Shown: one piece after another, positions 33,608 to 44,411 of the stretch | Layout: each line of letters opens with the position of its first letter | How positions within the stretch are numbered: the first letter of the stretch is position 1 | DNA from: Monodelphis domestica | Taxonomy: Eukaryota; Chordata; Mammalia; Didelphimorphia; Didelphidae | Assembly (NCBI RefSeq): GCF_027887165.1 | Contig: NC_077228.1 | Location: 384,562,456 to 384,626,455 of the forward strand | Length of the DNA stretch: 64,000 nucleotides | Reading direction: 5' to 3' | The notes under the pieces: generated by a model | What the model was told of the DNA's origin: nothing | Seen by the model: only the letters and a program-made list of their open reading frames with translations | Database searches by the model: none | Program-made: the position numbers and the translations under genes

Positions 33608-33806
33608 ACTTTTATTGTTATTGTTCAGTCATGCTGACTCTTCTGGACCCCACTTGTCTCATGACAATTGAAACAAATAAGAATAAGTGACTTCCCCAGG
33701 GTCACACAGCTAGTAAATATCTAAGGCCAGATTTGAACTCAGGAAGATGAGTCTTCTTGACTCTACACTTGGCATTCTATCTACTGTGTCATCCAGCTGC
33801 CCTAGA
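33608..33806 (-). mobile_element. MAR1-like SINE, antisense
   Basis: TTATTGTTATTGTTCAGTC, then GACTTCCCCAGGGTCACACA, GATTTGAACTCAGGAAGATG and CATCCAGCTGCCCT. Confidence 0.85.
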
Positions 33807-33894
33807 TAGACATTGAACTACCAGAGACAATGACAAAGTAAGTTCTACTTTAAACCAGCAGGTGTCCCATCTCTAGTCACCTGGTCTTTTTTTT

Positions 33895-34195
33895 TTTTAA
33901 GTTGTATTTATTTATTTTTAAGTATTTTTCCAAAGTTCCTTGATTCATGTTCTTTCCCTCACCTTTTCCCAACCCCCTCCTAGAGCTGATAAGCAATTCC
34001 ACTGGGTTATACATGTATTTTCCCTCAATACCTATTTCCATTTCATTTTTGTAATACAGTAATCTTTAAAACCCAAAGCATATATATATACACATATGTA
34101 TATATATGAATACCCATGTGGACAAGTGATAAATCATGTTTTCCTTCTGCATTTCAACTCCCACAGTTCTTTCTCTCGATGTGGTTAGCATTCAC
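33895..34195 (-). mobile_element. Old L1 3' UTR fragment
   Basis: CTGATAAGCAATTCCACTGG, TATACATGTATTTTCCC, CACAGTTCTTTCTCTCGATG; a small TA/CA repeat lies inside. Confidence 0.8.
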
Positions 34196-34737
34196 CTGGT
34201 CTTCTTGACAATAATACTATACATGTGTGATCATTGGTCTTTAAAACAAACTTTGCTTTCCAGTTTCTTTCCTTTTCACCCATTATCCTGCTGAAATGCT
34301 CTACTGTCTTATGTGAAATCTGCCAATTATTTAAGACTCAACATTAATTCCTACCTTCTTTTCATGGACCATTGTCTTCCCTGACTTTTTATTTCAGTTC
34401 ACAGTCATTTTTTTCTCCTCTGGTACATACCAATCAATCAAGTAATCAGCCATCCACAAGCATTTATTAAGGATCTATTGTATGTCAGGTATTATACTAG
34501 GTAATGGGGAAACAAAACCCAAAATAAATTTACTGGGGATTTATCCACAAAAAATTTATAGTCTTTTATAAGGGAAGGAAACATGTGTACATATAATCAG
34601 TTATCAACTATAATCCAAATAAATACACAGTCCTTTTGGGGACACAATACTGGTTAGAGGTTCAGAAAAGGCTTCTGTAATAAGAGTCATCTCCTCAGCT
34701 GAACTTTGAAGGAAATTAGGGATTCTAAATCAAAATT

Positions 34738-34985
34738 AGGAAGCTAGGTGAGTCAGTGGTTAGAGTGTAGAATTTGGAGTCAAAAAGACCTGCCATCGAA
34801 TTCTGCCTGAAACACTTAACTGAGCCAGTTATTTAATCTCTCTGTTCCTCAATATCCTCATCTATAAAAATGGGGTGAATAATAAATACCTGCTTTACAG
34901 GGTTATTGTAAAAATGAGTTAATATACATAACCTTAAATACTATATAAATGCTAGATATCATCATTGCCATCTTCATCTTCATCA
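34738..34985 (+). mobile_element. MIR-like SINE
   Basis: CTAGGTGAGTCAGTGGTTAG, ATTTAATCTCTCTGTTCCTC, ATCTATAAAAATGGGGTG, then TTACAGGGTTATTGTAAAAA: MIR order in sense. Confidence 0.7.
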
Positions 34986-35303
34986 TCTATAAGTAGGAAT
35001 GTAAGGAAGGAATTGAGTCCCAGCATGGTGTCAGCTTCTACAATGATAAAGAAACAAGAGGTTTCACCAATAATTCACCTTCACCAATAATGTGGAAAGA
35101 AGAGCAAGAATGTGGGTATTGCTAGACTGTAGAGTTCATGAAGAGGAGTGATGGATAATTAGCAAGGAAAGGAAGATTATGAAAGCCAAATAGAGGCATT
35201 TGTAATGATCCTTCCTAGTAGCATTAGAGAACTCCTGTCATTTTGTCTTTTTATGAGAAAGGGAGAGAGATATGGACAAACCTGTGCTTTAATAATATTC
35301 CTT

Positions 35304-35518
35304 AGGAGCAGCTGGATTGCCCAGTGGATTGAGAGCCAGGCCTAGAGATGGGAGGTCCTGGGTTCAAATATGGCTTCAGACATTTCCTAGCTGTGGGACC
35401 CTGGACAAGTCACCTGACCCGCATTGCCTTGCCTTTACTGATTTTCTGTCTTGGAACCAAAACACAGTATTGATTCTAAGACAGAAGATAAGGGTTTTAA
35501 AATATATATATATATATA
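35304..35518 (+). mobile_element. tRNA-related SINE with 11-bp TSD
   Basis: Sense, near consensus (GATTGAGAGCCAGGCCTAG, GGTCCTGGGTTCAAATATGG). TSD taatattcctt at 35293-35303 and 35519-35529. Its tail has turned into a TA repeat. Confidence 0.93.
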
Positions 35519-36359
35519 TAATATTCCTTGGCAGTTGAGTGGCAGATGGATCAGAGAGGGATGAGCCTTCAAGCAGGACTACCAATTAGGCAGATATTGC
35601 AATTCCAGACCTCTGTGAGTGACCCTGTTACTCAAACTCACTAAAACTGTTGCTTTGTTTGTGAGAGGAAATAACACTAAGAAAATAATATATGTAAAGC
35701 ATTTTGCAAATTTGAAATGAGCTCTATGTCAGCAGTTTTTAATACCACCAAAGAATCAGCAGATCCTAATTCAGGATTCCTAATAAGACATTAGGGTTAG
35801 GATTATGGAAAGAAGAGAGCCCTTGAGTCAGGGAGTTCCAGCCATGATAACCTTACAAAACACAGGTAAGGACACTACTCACCCAGGATGGGCTGCATAC
35901 TTATTGTTGGCATTTCTAATTACTCCAAGAGAAGCTTATCATGAGAAAAGGGTAGTTAGGCTGCTGACAGGATGGACTATATTGATTGAATGTCAAAGAT
36001 TCTGGTTAGATCATTCAATAAAGATTAAATGAAGATGGAGATTTGTGTGCTCAGTCCTTAAATGGTCATTTACTTCTATTATGACTATTATGTTCTTGCC
36101 TTAAGTGTTTCCTAACTTCCTCTAAAATTGGTGTAAGAGCTAAAAGGCTGGTTCATCGACTCTCCCAGAAGATGGTTAAGGTGTTGAAGCTTTTTCTGGC
36201 TTCAGAAAGGTATTTTATAGCAAAATGGAATTCTGAGGTAATTTTTATGTATGCGGAACTGAGCTGCTTTCATATTGTAAGCTTCACAAACTGATACTAT
36301 CAATAAGATGCTACCAGTCATACCATAAGGTTGGATAGTCTTCCAATCTTTGCTTTAGG

Positions 36360-37010
36360 AGAGATCTCATTGATTATTAATCTAGTCTGAGCCTTACTCC
36401 AACAAGGATCCTCTCTCTATCATGCTCAACAATTGACATCCAGTCCTTACTTGAAGATATCCAGTAAAAGGTAACCACCATCCTATCTCTTTTTTTTAAT
36501 CCCTTACTTTGTTTTAGTAATGACTCTAAGACAGAAGGGCCGGTTAGGCAATCAAGGGTTAAATGACTTGCCCAGGGTCACGCACTTGCCCACATAGCTA
36601 GGAATCTTGTCTGAGGCTAGATTTTAACCCGAATCCTTCCAATTCCAAGCCTGATACTCTATCCATTTAGCCACCTAGCTGCCTCTCTACCCACCATCTC
36701 TTGAGGCAGCTTATTCCACTTTTGGAATTCTAATAATAGAAAGATTTCCATTTTATCAAACTGAAATTTGTTCATTCCCCTGGCTTGGCACTTCCACCTA
36801 TTGCTCCTACTCAGTTCTCTGGGGCCAAGGAGAAGAAACCTATTATCTCTTTCATGTGACAAATTTTCAAACATTTAAAGGTGCCTATCACACCCCCTCC
36901 TAAATCTTTTCTTCTTCAGGCTCAACATTCTTGATCCCTTCAAGCAATCTTCATATGGCTTCCAACTGTCCCCCCAACTTCCTGTCAGAGTGCAGGCTAC
37001 TACCTGCAGT
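36360..37010 (-). mobile_element. L3/CR1 LINE 3' fragment, split by a SINE
   Basis: Antisense CR1-type 3' text: CAGTCCTTACTTGAAGATAT, GCAGCTTATTCCACTTTTGG, CACCTATTGCTCCTACTCAG, TCTGGGGCCAAGGAG, AATCTTCATATGGCTTCC. A SINE occupies 36488-36692. Confidence 0.75.
36488..36692 (-). mobile_element. tRNA-related SINE
   Basis: Antisense, with a small insertion around GGGTCACGCACTTGCCC. Imperfect flanking repeat of the ccaccatc type. Confidence 0.88.
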
Positions 37011-37179
37011 AGACTCAGTCCTGGTCTTCCTAATAACAGAATCTTCAGCTCTGGCTCACAGACTCCTGTCAGTTCTGATCTACTTAGAAATCCTGCTCTC
37101 TAGCATCTTAAGGAGACAGAGGGAGAGATTAAGGAAATTCCTTTAACATTAGTCATAGATACTATGCCACTCTTTTATT

Positions 37180-37386
37180 TATTTTTTAACCCTTACCTTC
37201 CATGATAGATTAAATACTCCATTTTGATTCCAACGCAGAAGAGCTATAAGGGCTGGGCAAGGTGTGTGTGTGGGGGAGGGTCTTGTCCAGAGTCACACAG
37301 CTGGGAAGTATCTGAGGCCACATTTGAACCCAGGACCTCCCATCTCTAGGCTAGGCTTCCAATCCACTGAGCCACCCAGCTGCCCC
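37180..37386 (-). mobile_element. tRNA-related SINE
   Basis: Antisense, with AACCCTTACCTTCCATGAT, CAGAGTCACACAGCTGGGAA and CTGAGCCACCCAGCTGCCCC. Carries a short GTGTGTGTGTGGGGG expansion. Confidence 0.92.
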
Positions 37387-37989
37387 CAACTATCCCATGC
37401 TTAAAGTAGAAATGTAGAAGTGGAAGGACTTCAGAAATCTCATTTTACCAATGATAAAACTGAGGTATGGGGAAATTAAAGGATTGGTCACACAGACAAA
37501 AAGCATCAGAGGTGGGATTTGAACCCACGTATCCTAATTCAAGAGTCAGTGTTATGTCCACCTGTTCACACTGCCTCCCTATCCTTAACAGAATTCCCTT
37601 TCTTGCCAACCATTTCATACTCTTCCTCCCCAAGTACTTTTGATCCAATGATACCATCCTTGTTGGTCCATAAAGAAGACACTCCATCTCTCAGTTCTGA
37701 GCATTTGCTCTGGCTATCTCCCCTTCCTGGAATGCTTTCCCACCTCATCTTTGCCTTCTAGCTTCCCTGGCTTCCTTCAAGATCAAATTAAAATCCTACC
37801 TTCTAAGGATAAACATTTCCCAATCCCTCTTAATTTGAGTGCTTTCCTTCTCTTAATTATTTCCCATTTATACTTCATATTAGCTTGTACATATTTGTTT
37901 GCTAGTTGTCTCCTCTACTGCTAGTTGTCTAACTCCATTAGACTTTGAGTTCCTTGAGGGCAAGGACTAACTTCTGTCTCTCTCTTTTT

Positions 37990-38187
37990 AAAAGCCTTAT
38001 ATTTCTTCTGAGAATCAATGCCATGTATGGGTCCCAAGTCATTAGAGCACTAAGGGCTAGACAATGGGGTTTAGTGATTTACCCAGGGTCACACAGCTAG
38101 GAAGTGTTTGGAAGGCCAAATTTGAACCCAGGTCTAAAGAGAAGCTTTAGACCTGCCTCAATCTACTGAGCCACCTAGCTGCCCCCT
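37990..38187 (-). mobile_element. tRNA-related SINE
   Basis: Antisense; the inner segment GAACCCAGGTCTAAAGAGAA is rearranged relative to its siblings. Confidence 0.87.
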
Positions 38188-38221
38188 CTTTTTTATACTC
38201 CCAGGAATGAGCACAGTGCCT

Positions 38222-38470
38222 AAAAATTTGTTGTTATTGTTGTTCAGTTCTGTCTGAATCTTCATGACCCCATTTGGGGTTTTCTTGGCAACAATATTGG
38301 AGTGGTTTGTTGCTTTGTTTGCCAGCTCATTTTACAGATGAGGAACTGCAACAAACTGGACTAAAGTGACCCTGTGGCCCAGGGTCACACAGCTAGTGTC
38401 TGAGGCTGGATTTGAGTTTAGGACTTTCTGACTCCAGGCTCTGAACTCTATCCATTGTACTATCTCGATG
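38222..38470 (-). mobile_element. MAR1-like SINE
   Basis: TTGTTGTTATTGTTGTTCAG, CCATTTGGGGTTTTCTTGG, CATTTTACAGATGAGGAACT, CAGGGTCACACAGCTAGTG. Close to full length. Confidence 0.9.
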
Positions 38471-38619
38471 TTTCACCTAACACATAGTGCTTAATCAATA
38501 TTGATTAATATAGCCTTTAGTTTTAAAATTCCCCTCATGCCTAATACTTTGCACACAGTAGATGCTTATGAAATGCTCATTGAATGAATGCATTAAATAA
38601 CTAAGTAGATATTTATAAA

Positions 38620-39290
38620 ATTGTGTTAGAATTACAAGAAAGGAGAACTCAGTTTTGATTCATGGTGGTGAAATTTAAAATTAGGGAAAGCTCAAGAGGA
38701 GGTAATATTTGAGTTATGTCTTGAAGGCTAGGTTGTAGTTCAGCAGAAGAAGGAAGGTGGAAGGGCACTCCACTTGTAAAGAATAATGTTAAAATTAACC
38801 TAAAGGAGACAGACCAAATTAACTGGACCTTGAGGTATGGGAAAAAGAGAAATGTGAAGTGAAGCTAGAAAGGTTGAAATCATGTTATTCAGCTTTTTAA
38901 AAAAACCCTTACCTTCCATCTTGGAATCAATAGTGTATATTGGTTCCAAGGCAGAAGAGTGGTAAGGGCTAGGCAATGGGGGTTAAGTGACTTGCCCAGG
39001 GTCACACAGCTGGGAAGTGTCTGAGGCCAAATTTGAACCTAGGACCTCCCATCTCTAGGACTGGCTCTCAATCTACTGAGCTACCCAGCTGCCCCCATTA
39101 TTCAGCTTTGAATTCCAGATGAAGGACCTCTGACTTTATTCAGTAAGCAATGAGGAACCACTGAACATTTTTGAAAAGAAGATTAACATAATTGTAGTTA
39201 GGCTTTGGGAAACTTAGTCTAGCAAAGTTGGAGTAAAGAAGAAAGAGAGGAGTTGGGGACATCACCTCGTAGACTAAGGCTAGTCCAATT
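38620..39290 (+). repeat. Family R copy split by a SINE
   Basis: 38620-38896 (GAGTTATGTCTTGAAGGCTA, AAGGGCACTCCACTTG) and 39098-39290 (GCAATGAGGAACCACTGAAC, AAGAAGATTAACATAATTG), rejoined by the SINE's target duplication. Confidence 0.6.
38897..39097 (-). mobile_element. tRNA-related SINE with 12-bp TSD
   Basis: Antisense, near consensus. TSD ttattcagcttt at 38885-38896 and 39098-39109. Confidence 0.95.
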
Positions 39291-39369
39291 TGTAGAAAGC
39301 ATAAAGGATAATTTTATATTGTTTTATTAAATGTTATAATTAATTACTGAAAAACAGATGGGAATATAA

Positions 39370-39612
39370 TGATGATGATAACTAGCATTTATATAACACT
39401 TTAAGGTTGGCAACATGCTTTACATGTTTACTCATTTGATCCAGATAGCCTAGGAGGTAGGTGCTATTATTATCATTTTACAGACAAGGAAATTGAAGCT
39501 TATATAGGTTAAATGACTTGCCTAGGATCATAAAGTTTTTCAGGCAGATTTCAGACTCAGGTCTTCCTAATTCCAAACTGTATGTTCTATCTACTGTGCC
39601 ACTTAGCTGCTA
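39370..39612 (-). mobile_element. MIR-like CORE-SINE, antisense
   Basis: GCATTTATATAACACTTTAA, GGAGGTAGGTGCTATTATTA, CATTTTACAGACAAGGAAAT, TGACTTGCCTAGGATCATAA. Confidence 0.8.
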
Positions 39613-41093
39613 GTTTAATATGTTTCCATAAGCTGGCTGAGAAAATAAAGGATTAAAAATTATAACTTTCCTGGTTCCCTGTAATGGCTCATTCAATGTG
39701 TTTCATGAATTGAGTAAGAATAGTTCTAGACCAGGCAGCTTCTGGTTTCTGACTGACAGAGCTGATGTCAAGTATTTATCTGATTAGATGGCATGATATG
39801 GCCTGCGGAAAAAACTAGTTATACTTAAGAAGCTTGAAAGCTTCCCACTAATTCACTGGGCAGATATTTTATTAGCTCTCTGCTCTCTTATGTTTGGTAT
39901 GTAATTTGTGAATTTACTCTTGCAAATAAATACCTTTTCTTGAAATGAGGTGTTCAAAATTGGGTAAAAAAGAAAAATAGGGTTGGAGGCTCCACAGGAC
40001 AAGAGAATACTGACAGCAACACAGATAGAAGTTGTGTGTTGAATTCTGGGTTCCATTTCAACAACCAAAAAAAAAAGAAGGGAAGAGAAGGTGGTGGAGA
40101 ATTCCATTAGTAGAAAATGGTATGAGCAAAAGGAGAAGGAGGATCCAAGAGCAATTGTGGGACTGTAATTCAGTTTGACCTGTAAGTTAGGAAAGCTTTG
40201 GTGTTGGTCAGGAGGAGATGGTTTACCAGAGACCCAAGTAAGGCCACAGAATATGTGAGCTGGCCAATTATAGCAAAAGAAGCACTGTGGGTTTTGCCTA
40301 ATGGGAGTTCTATAATTGCAAAAGAAGTGCAGGTGTTAACCTTTTTACTAAAGGAAACTGAGGTCAAATAATTAGTAACTGGTGGAACTGGCCATTCAAG
40401 CACAAATCCAATGATCTTTCTACCACATATTACTTTGTAACCATTTTTAGATGATCTGTTTAAGTTTCTAATTTGTTAAGAATCTTCCTGAGGTTTAAGG
40501 TTTTTGTCATAAAAGTATTAACCAGTTGATTTCCCTTACTATGAACATTAAGATTAATGCAATATATGACACTGGTTTCAAATGGAGCCCTTTGGTTGGG
40601 TGGCTATATTAATTTAAATTTATTTTAATATTTGTTAAATTGATCTGGGGTCAAGATCAATTTTACATCCAGGACTATTAGCTGACTGCATTATCTGAAG
40701 CGGCCACCAGGTGGCAATGCTCTACTTAAGAAGCACCTGCTTGGGCATTGTTAGTTTCTTTTTAGCACCTAATAGGTGGATAGCTCTTTCTTAAGGTACT
40801 CCCTGACGCCACTCAGTCTGCAAATGCTACTCCCTGGCCAGCTGAGCTAAGCCCAGAAAGAGATCGAGGATCTAGAGGAGCTTTAACTTTTCTCCCTTGT
40901 TGGCAGGGTCCTGATTTAACTAGGAGGTGCTCAAACACCCCTTGACGGTCTCACTCAGGGGAAGCGAAGAAAAGTAGGAGCCAGCTCATCTAAGTTCCTA
41001 TCTCTCAACACATTGCTTCTATTTCTCTAAGCTCCCTTTAGGACTTCACTATATAATAATAAAAAAAAAAATAGACCGAATATGCCATTCTTA
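39613..41093. other. 1.5 kb without recognised repeats
   Basis: Two short - strand frames (39853 and 40170) have no family likeness. The segment at 40690-41000 is less AT-rich and carries the CTCF-type motif listed separately. Confidence 0.4.
40704..40716 (+). promoter_or_regulatory. Candidate CTCF binding site
   Basis: CCACCAGGTGGCA satisfies every position of the CTCF core pattern CCASYAGRKGGCA, within GCGGCCACCAGGTGGCAATG. It is not inside a repeat I can recognise. Occupancy is unknown. Confidence 0.5.
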
Positions 41094-41249
41094 CAGTTCC
41101 AAGGCAGCAGAGCAGTATGGGATAGGCAATAGGAGTTAAGTGACTTGTCCAGAGTCACAGAGCTAGGAAATATCTGAGGTCAAATTTGCATCCAGGTTTT
41201 CCTATCTCTAAGACTGGCTTTTAATCCACTGAGCCACCTAGCTGCTCCC
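41094..41249 (-). mobile_element. tRNA-related SINE, 3'-truncated
   Basis: AGTTCCAAGGCAGCAGAGCA, GTCCAGAGTCACAGAGCTAG, GAGCCACCTAGCTGCTCC, in antisense. Confidence 0.85.
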
Positions 41250-41399
41250 TGGTAGGTACATTCTATGTCCTTTTCTCTAAGTTGTTTCTAATTTTACAAT
41301 TTTTGTTTCATGTAAAAACTGTGATCCATAATAAATTTTTATGATGTAAGTCTAGTTATTAATCATAATCAAGGGAATGGCAATGGAGGATGTCAATGG

Positions 41400-41640
41400 C
41401 TTGGTATGATGCACAGTATAAAAATAGGTCTGAAGTTTTAAACCTGTCTAAAACGTTTGGGATTAGGGATATTTACCCCCTAAGAAGTGAACCGGAAGAC
41501 AAACCTCCTGGAGGTCCCCGATCCAGCGGGGGAGGGATCTTGGCTGGCACTCTGTTGTGGCAAGTCTGGCCACAACAGATACTCTTTCTTTTTGCTCCCA
41601 ACAATAAATCTTAAGAAAATATCTGACTGTGTATTACTGG
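41400..41640 (+). mobile_element. Possible LTR fragment
   Basis: TATA-like CAGTATAAAAATAGG near 41407, then GATCCAGCGGGGGAGGG and AATAAATC near 41604, about 200 bp apart, as in an LTR R region. The ends are not resolved and no duplication was found. Confidence 0.4.
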
Positions 41641-42049
41641 TTTATGAATAATGGTAATGAGGAGAATTGGGGAGTTGAAATGAGGAAGTCGAGTTCCCTA
41701 ATTTATACCCTCCTTCCCTCAAGTAACTGTTCAGTCAACTTGAGTTTCACCAAACCTCCCCACTTAATCTCTAAGTCTTATTTATAATACTATAGGGTTA
41801 AGGAAGGGATAGAGCAGGTGCAAAGGGGGGGTAGAGCCTGACTTTCCCACAAAGAGTCCTCAGCCCCCCAATATCAGAGGAGTTTAGACACTCTGTTGAG
41901 ATGTTATTAATTTGTAGAAGTAACTTGATGTGAGTACTTTCTGGACAGACACAGACGAAATCCTCAATGACTCTTGGCAAAGATCACTGGCAAGGAAATC
42001 CTCCCTGCCAGTTCGAGGTCTTAGCTCCCTAAAGCCTACAGAGTTCTTC
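41641..42049. other. Unassigned stretch
   Basis: No recognised element. It may belong with the LTR-like segment before it. Confidence 0.3.
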
Positions 42050-42975
42050 ATGGAGCTCTCTCCCCTCTCCTCTTCTAAACTTCCCTATTACTATCAAAGG
42101 TACCACCATCTTTCCAGTCACCCAGGCTCAAAACTTCAGTTTTATTCTTTAATCTTCACTTTCATTTACTCCACTTAATCAGTTTCCAGATCTACCTTCA
42201 CAGCATGTTCCTGTACCTAACTTTCTCTCTACATATACATCTCCCACCTTAATTCAGACTCTCATTACCTCTTGCCTGAAATCTTGCAATCATCTTCTAA
42301 TTAATCTCTTTACCTTAAATATCCGTTCACTCTAAAATAACTTCCATTCAGTTGCTAAGGAAAATTTTCTAAAGCATCCCTCTGATCATGTCATCCCCTT
42401 AGTCAATAAAGTCCAGTGTCTCCTTATTGCTTCTAGAAAAAATATAAACTACTATGTTTGCCACTTAAAGATCTTCATAACCTGACTCCTTTCTATCTTT
42501 CCATTCTTACACTTGACTCACTTCCATGTACTCTATGATCCATCAGCACAGTGGCTGTTCCCATGGGTAGAATGCTCTACCTCCTAACGTCTCTATTTTA
42601 GTTTTCCTTCAATATTCAGCTCAAATACTATCATCTAAAGAAGGCATTTTCAGAGATATTGATTTTTTAAAAAAATCTTACATTTTAGAATCACTACTGG
42701 TGTATTGGTTCCAAGGAAAACACAACTAGGAAGTATCTGAGGTCAGATTTGAACACAGGACCTCTTGCCTTGAGGCTCTCAATCCACTGAGCCAGGTACC
42801 TACCTGCCCCCTACATATGTTGTATGTACCAACTTATTTACATATTAGCTTCTCCATTAGATTATGATTTCTGCAAGGCCAAAGCCAATGTTTTTGCTTT
42901 TCTTTGTATTCCCAGTGATTAGCAAAGTGCCTGGCACATGATAAGCACTTAGTAAATTCTTGTTGCCCTACTGAA
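42050..42975 (+). mobile_element. L2 LINE 3' end, best copy, split by a SINE
   Basis: Long collinear L2 text: CTCATTACCTCTTGCCTGAA, GCATCCCTCTGATCATGTCA, GATCTTCATAACCTGACTCC, TTCCTTCAATATTCAGCTC, GTGCCTGGCACATGATAAGC. A SINE lies at about 42665-42812. Confidence 0.85.
42665..42812 (-). mobile_element. tRNA-related SINE with internal deletion
   Basis: Antisense ends are present (ATTGGTTCCAAGG, ACCTACCTGCCCCC), but the GGCTAGGCAATGG..GGGTC block has been lost. Confidence 0.8.
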
Positions 42976-43905
42976 GAACAGACATAAGTGGATAAATTGG
43001 AAGTATACTCCTTAATTATTTCCTCATAAAACTGTGACATATGTATAGTTTTAAACAGTCCATCTCTTTCCTTAACTACATTCAAGTTATTGTGCATTTA
43101 AAGAAAGGCACTTGGTAACAAGGGGGAAAGTATCTCAGAAATAAAACACCAAATTAAAAGTAATCTGAAAATGTACTGAAAATTATTTTTTAGTAGTTGT
43201 AATTACAGCTTTTATTTATAGAGATTTCCATCTTATAATCATTTTTTCATTCACAATGCATTGTACTAATTACACATTTGAGGAACATTTGAATTTAATA
43301 AATGGTCTCTGGAGCCTTGAAATCACCCAAGTTTCTCCAGTGACTTTAAAGCCTTGTTGAATCTGTACCATATAATTCTTTGATCTGTGTGGTAGTTGTA
43401 GCAACTTTAATGGGAATGGGAAAACTTCAGACTCAGTGTGGAAGACAGAAGGCAACCTCAAAAGAGGAGGGCATCCACATAACAGGAAGGGTATGAGTGA
43501 GGGCAGCAGAGTTCCCATTTCACCACATGGCTGCCCTTCTCTCTCCTTGTTCCAGGCAACTTCTGGGAGCTTCTCTCTATGAAAAGTGATCACAGGCTAA
43601 CAAATATTGAATACCTAGTAAGCTTTATAGCCACCAGAGAGGAATGTGTGCTTCTCTCTGGTCTTATTATGTGGGTTAACACATTCACTAATGAAATCAT
43701 ATAGAGCTTGCCAGTGCTCATCAGCATTAACTGCCTTGATTTTAATTATTTATGAAAAGATTAAGGGTTACTTATGATCATTTATTCCTAAAATGCTGAT
43801 GTTTAGTATCATTTTTTAGAGGTGAAACAAGCTAAAGTTCAAAATTAGAAGTCAGACTCACAAGAGTTAGAAGGAACTTCAGAAGCAATTGATGCTAAAT
43901 GATGC
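42976..43905. other. Unique sequence
   Basis: No repeat recognised. A 107-codon - strand frame at 43270 has no family resemblance. Confidence 0.4.
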
Positions 43906-44399
43906 TGAATTGAGTGTGCTATTCTCAAAATGAGCATTCAGCTTACACCCGCTTCCCGCCCCCCCCCCTTATTCTCAGGCAAAAACACTCAGTTAACACC
44001 CCCAATTGAGAAAGGGATGTGGAAGGCTAGTTTGTTACCTTTTTGTTGACAAACTTGGGAAAGAGACTGATAACACCCCCCTGATTTAAGGGCAATAAAC
44101 AACTCAGTTTATTTACCTTACCTCGACTGAACCTGGTTAGAATGTTTAGGTTGTAAGTCAAGGCTCAGTGTTGGGAACCTGACAGGGGAGGGGAGAGAGA
44201 CCTTGCATTGGTAACTTGTATATATTGCCTGCTTGCTGCCTGGTCAGTGGGCACTTATTAGCCCATCATTGAGATGGCCCCTTTCATGAAAGGAATAAAC
44301 AGCTGCCATTTTTTTACTCTTACCTTCTGACTCCAGGTTTTATTTATTTAAGTTAGTGGGACACTGGTGTTCATTTTTATCTCACACAGTTGAGTGGGG

Positions 44400-44411
44400 C
44401 ATTTGTGTTCA
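44400..44411. repeat. TSD of half-L1-like element, left copy
   Basis: catttgtgttca, repeated exactly at 47759-47770. Confidence 0.92.

Larger units (their letters stand above)
34430..35620 (+). repeat. Family R copy, interrupted twice
   Basis: Pieces at 34430-34737 (CAAGCATTTATTAAGGATCT, TTATAGTCTTTTATAAGGG), 34990-35303 (AATTAGCAAGGAAAGGAAG, GCCAAATAGAGGCATTTG) and 35530-35620 (GGCAGATATTGCAATTCCAG). The gaps are a MIR-like SINE and a tRNA-related SINE. Confidence 0.6.
37600..38600 (+). mobile_element. L2 LINE 3' end, split by two SINEs
   Basis: CTTCCTGGAATGCTTTCCC, CTTCCTTCAAGATCAAATTA, ACTTTGAGTTCCTTGAGGGC and AATGAGCACAGTGCCTAAAA are the ordered 3' hallmarks of L2 in sense. SINEs occupy 37990-38187 and 38222-38470. 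Confidence 0.8.
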
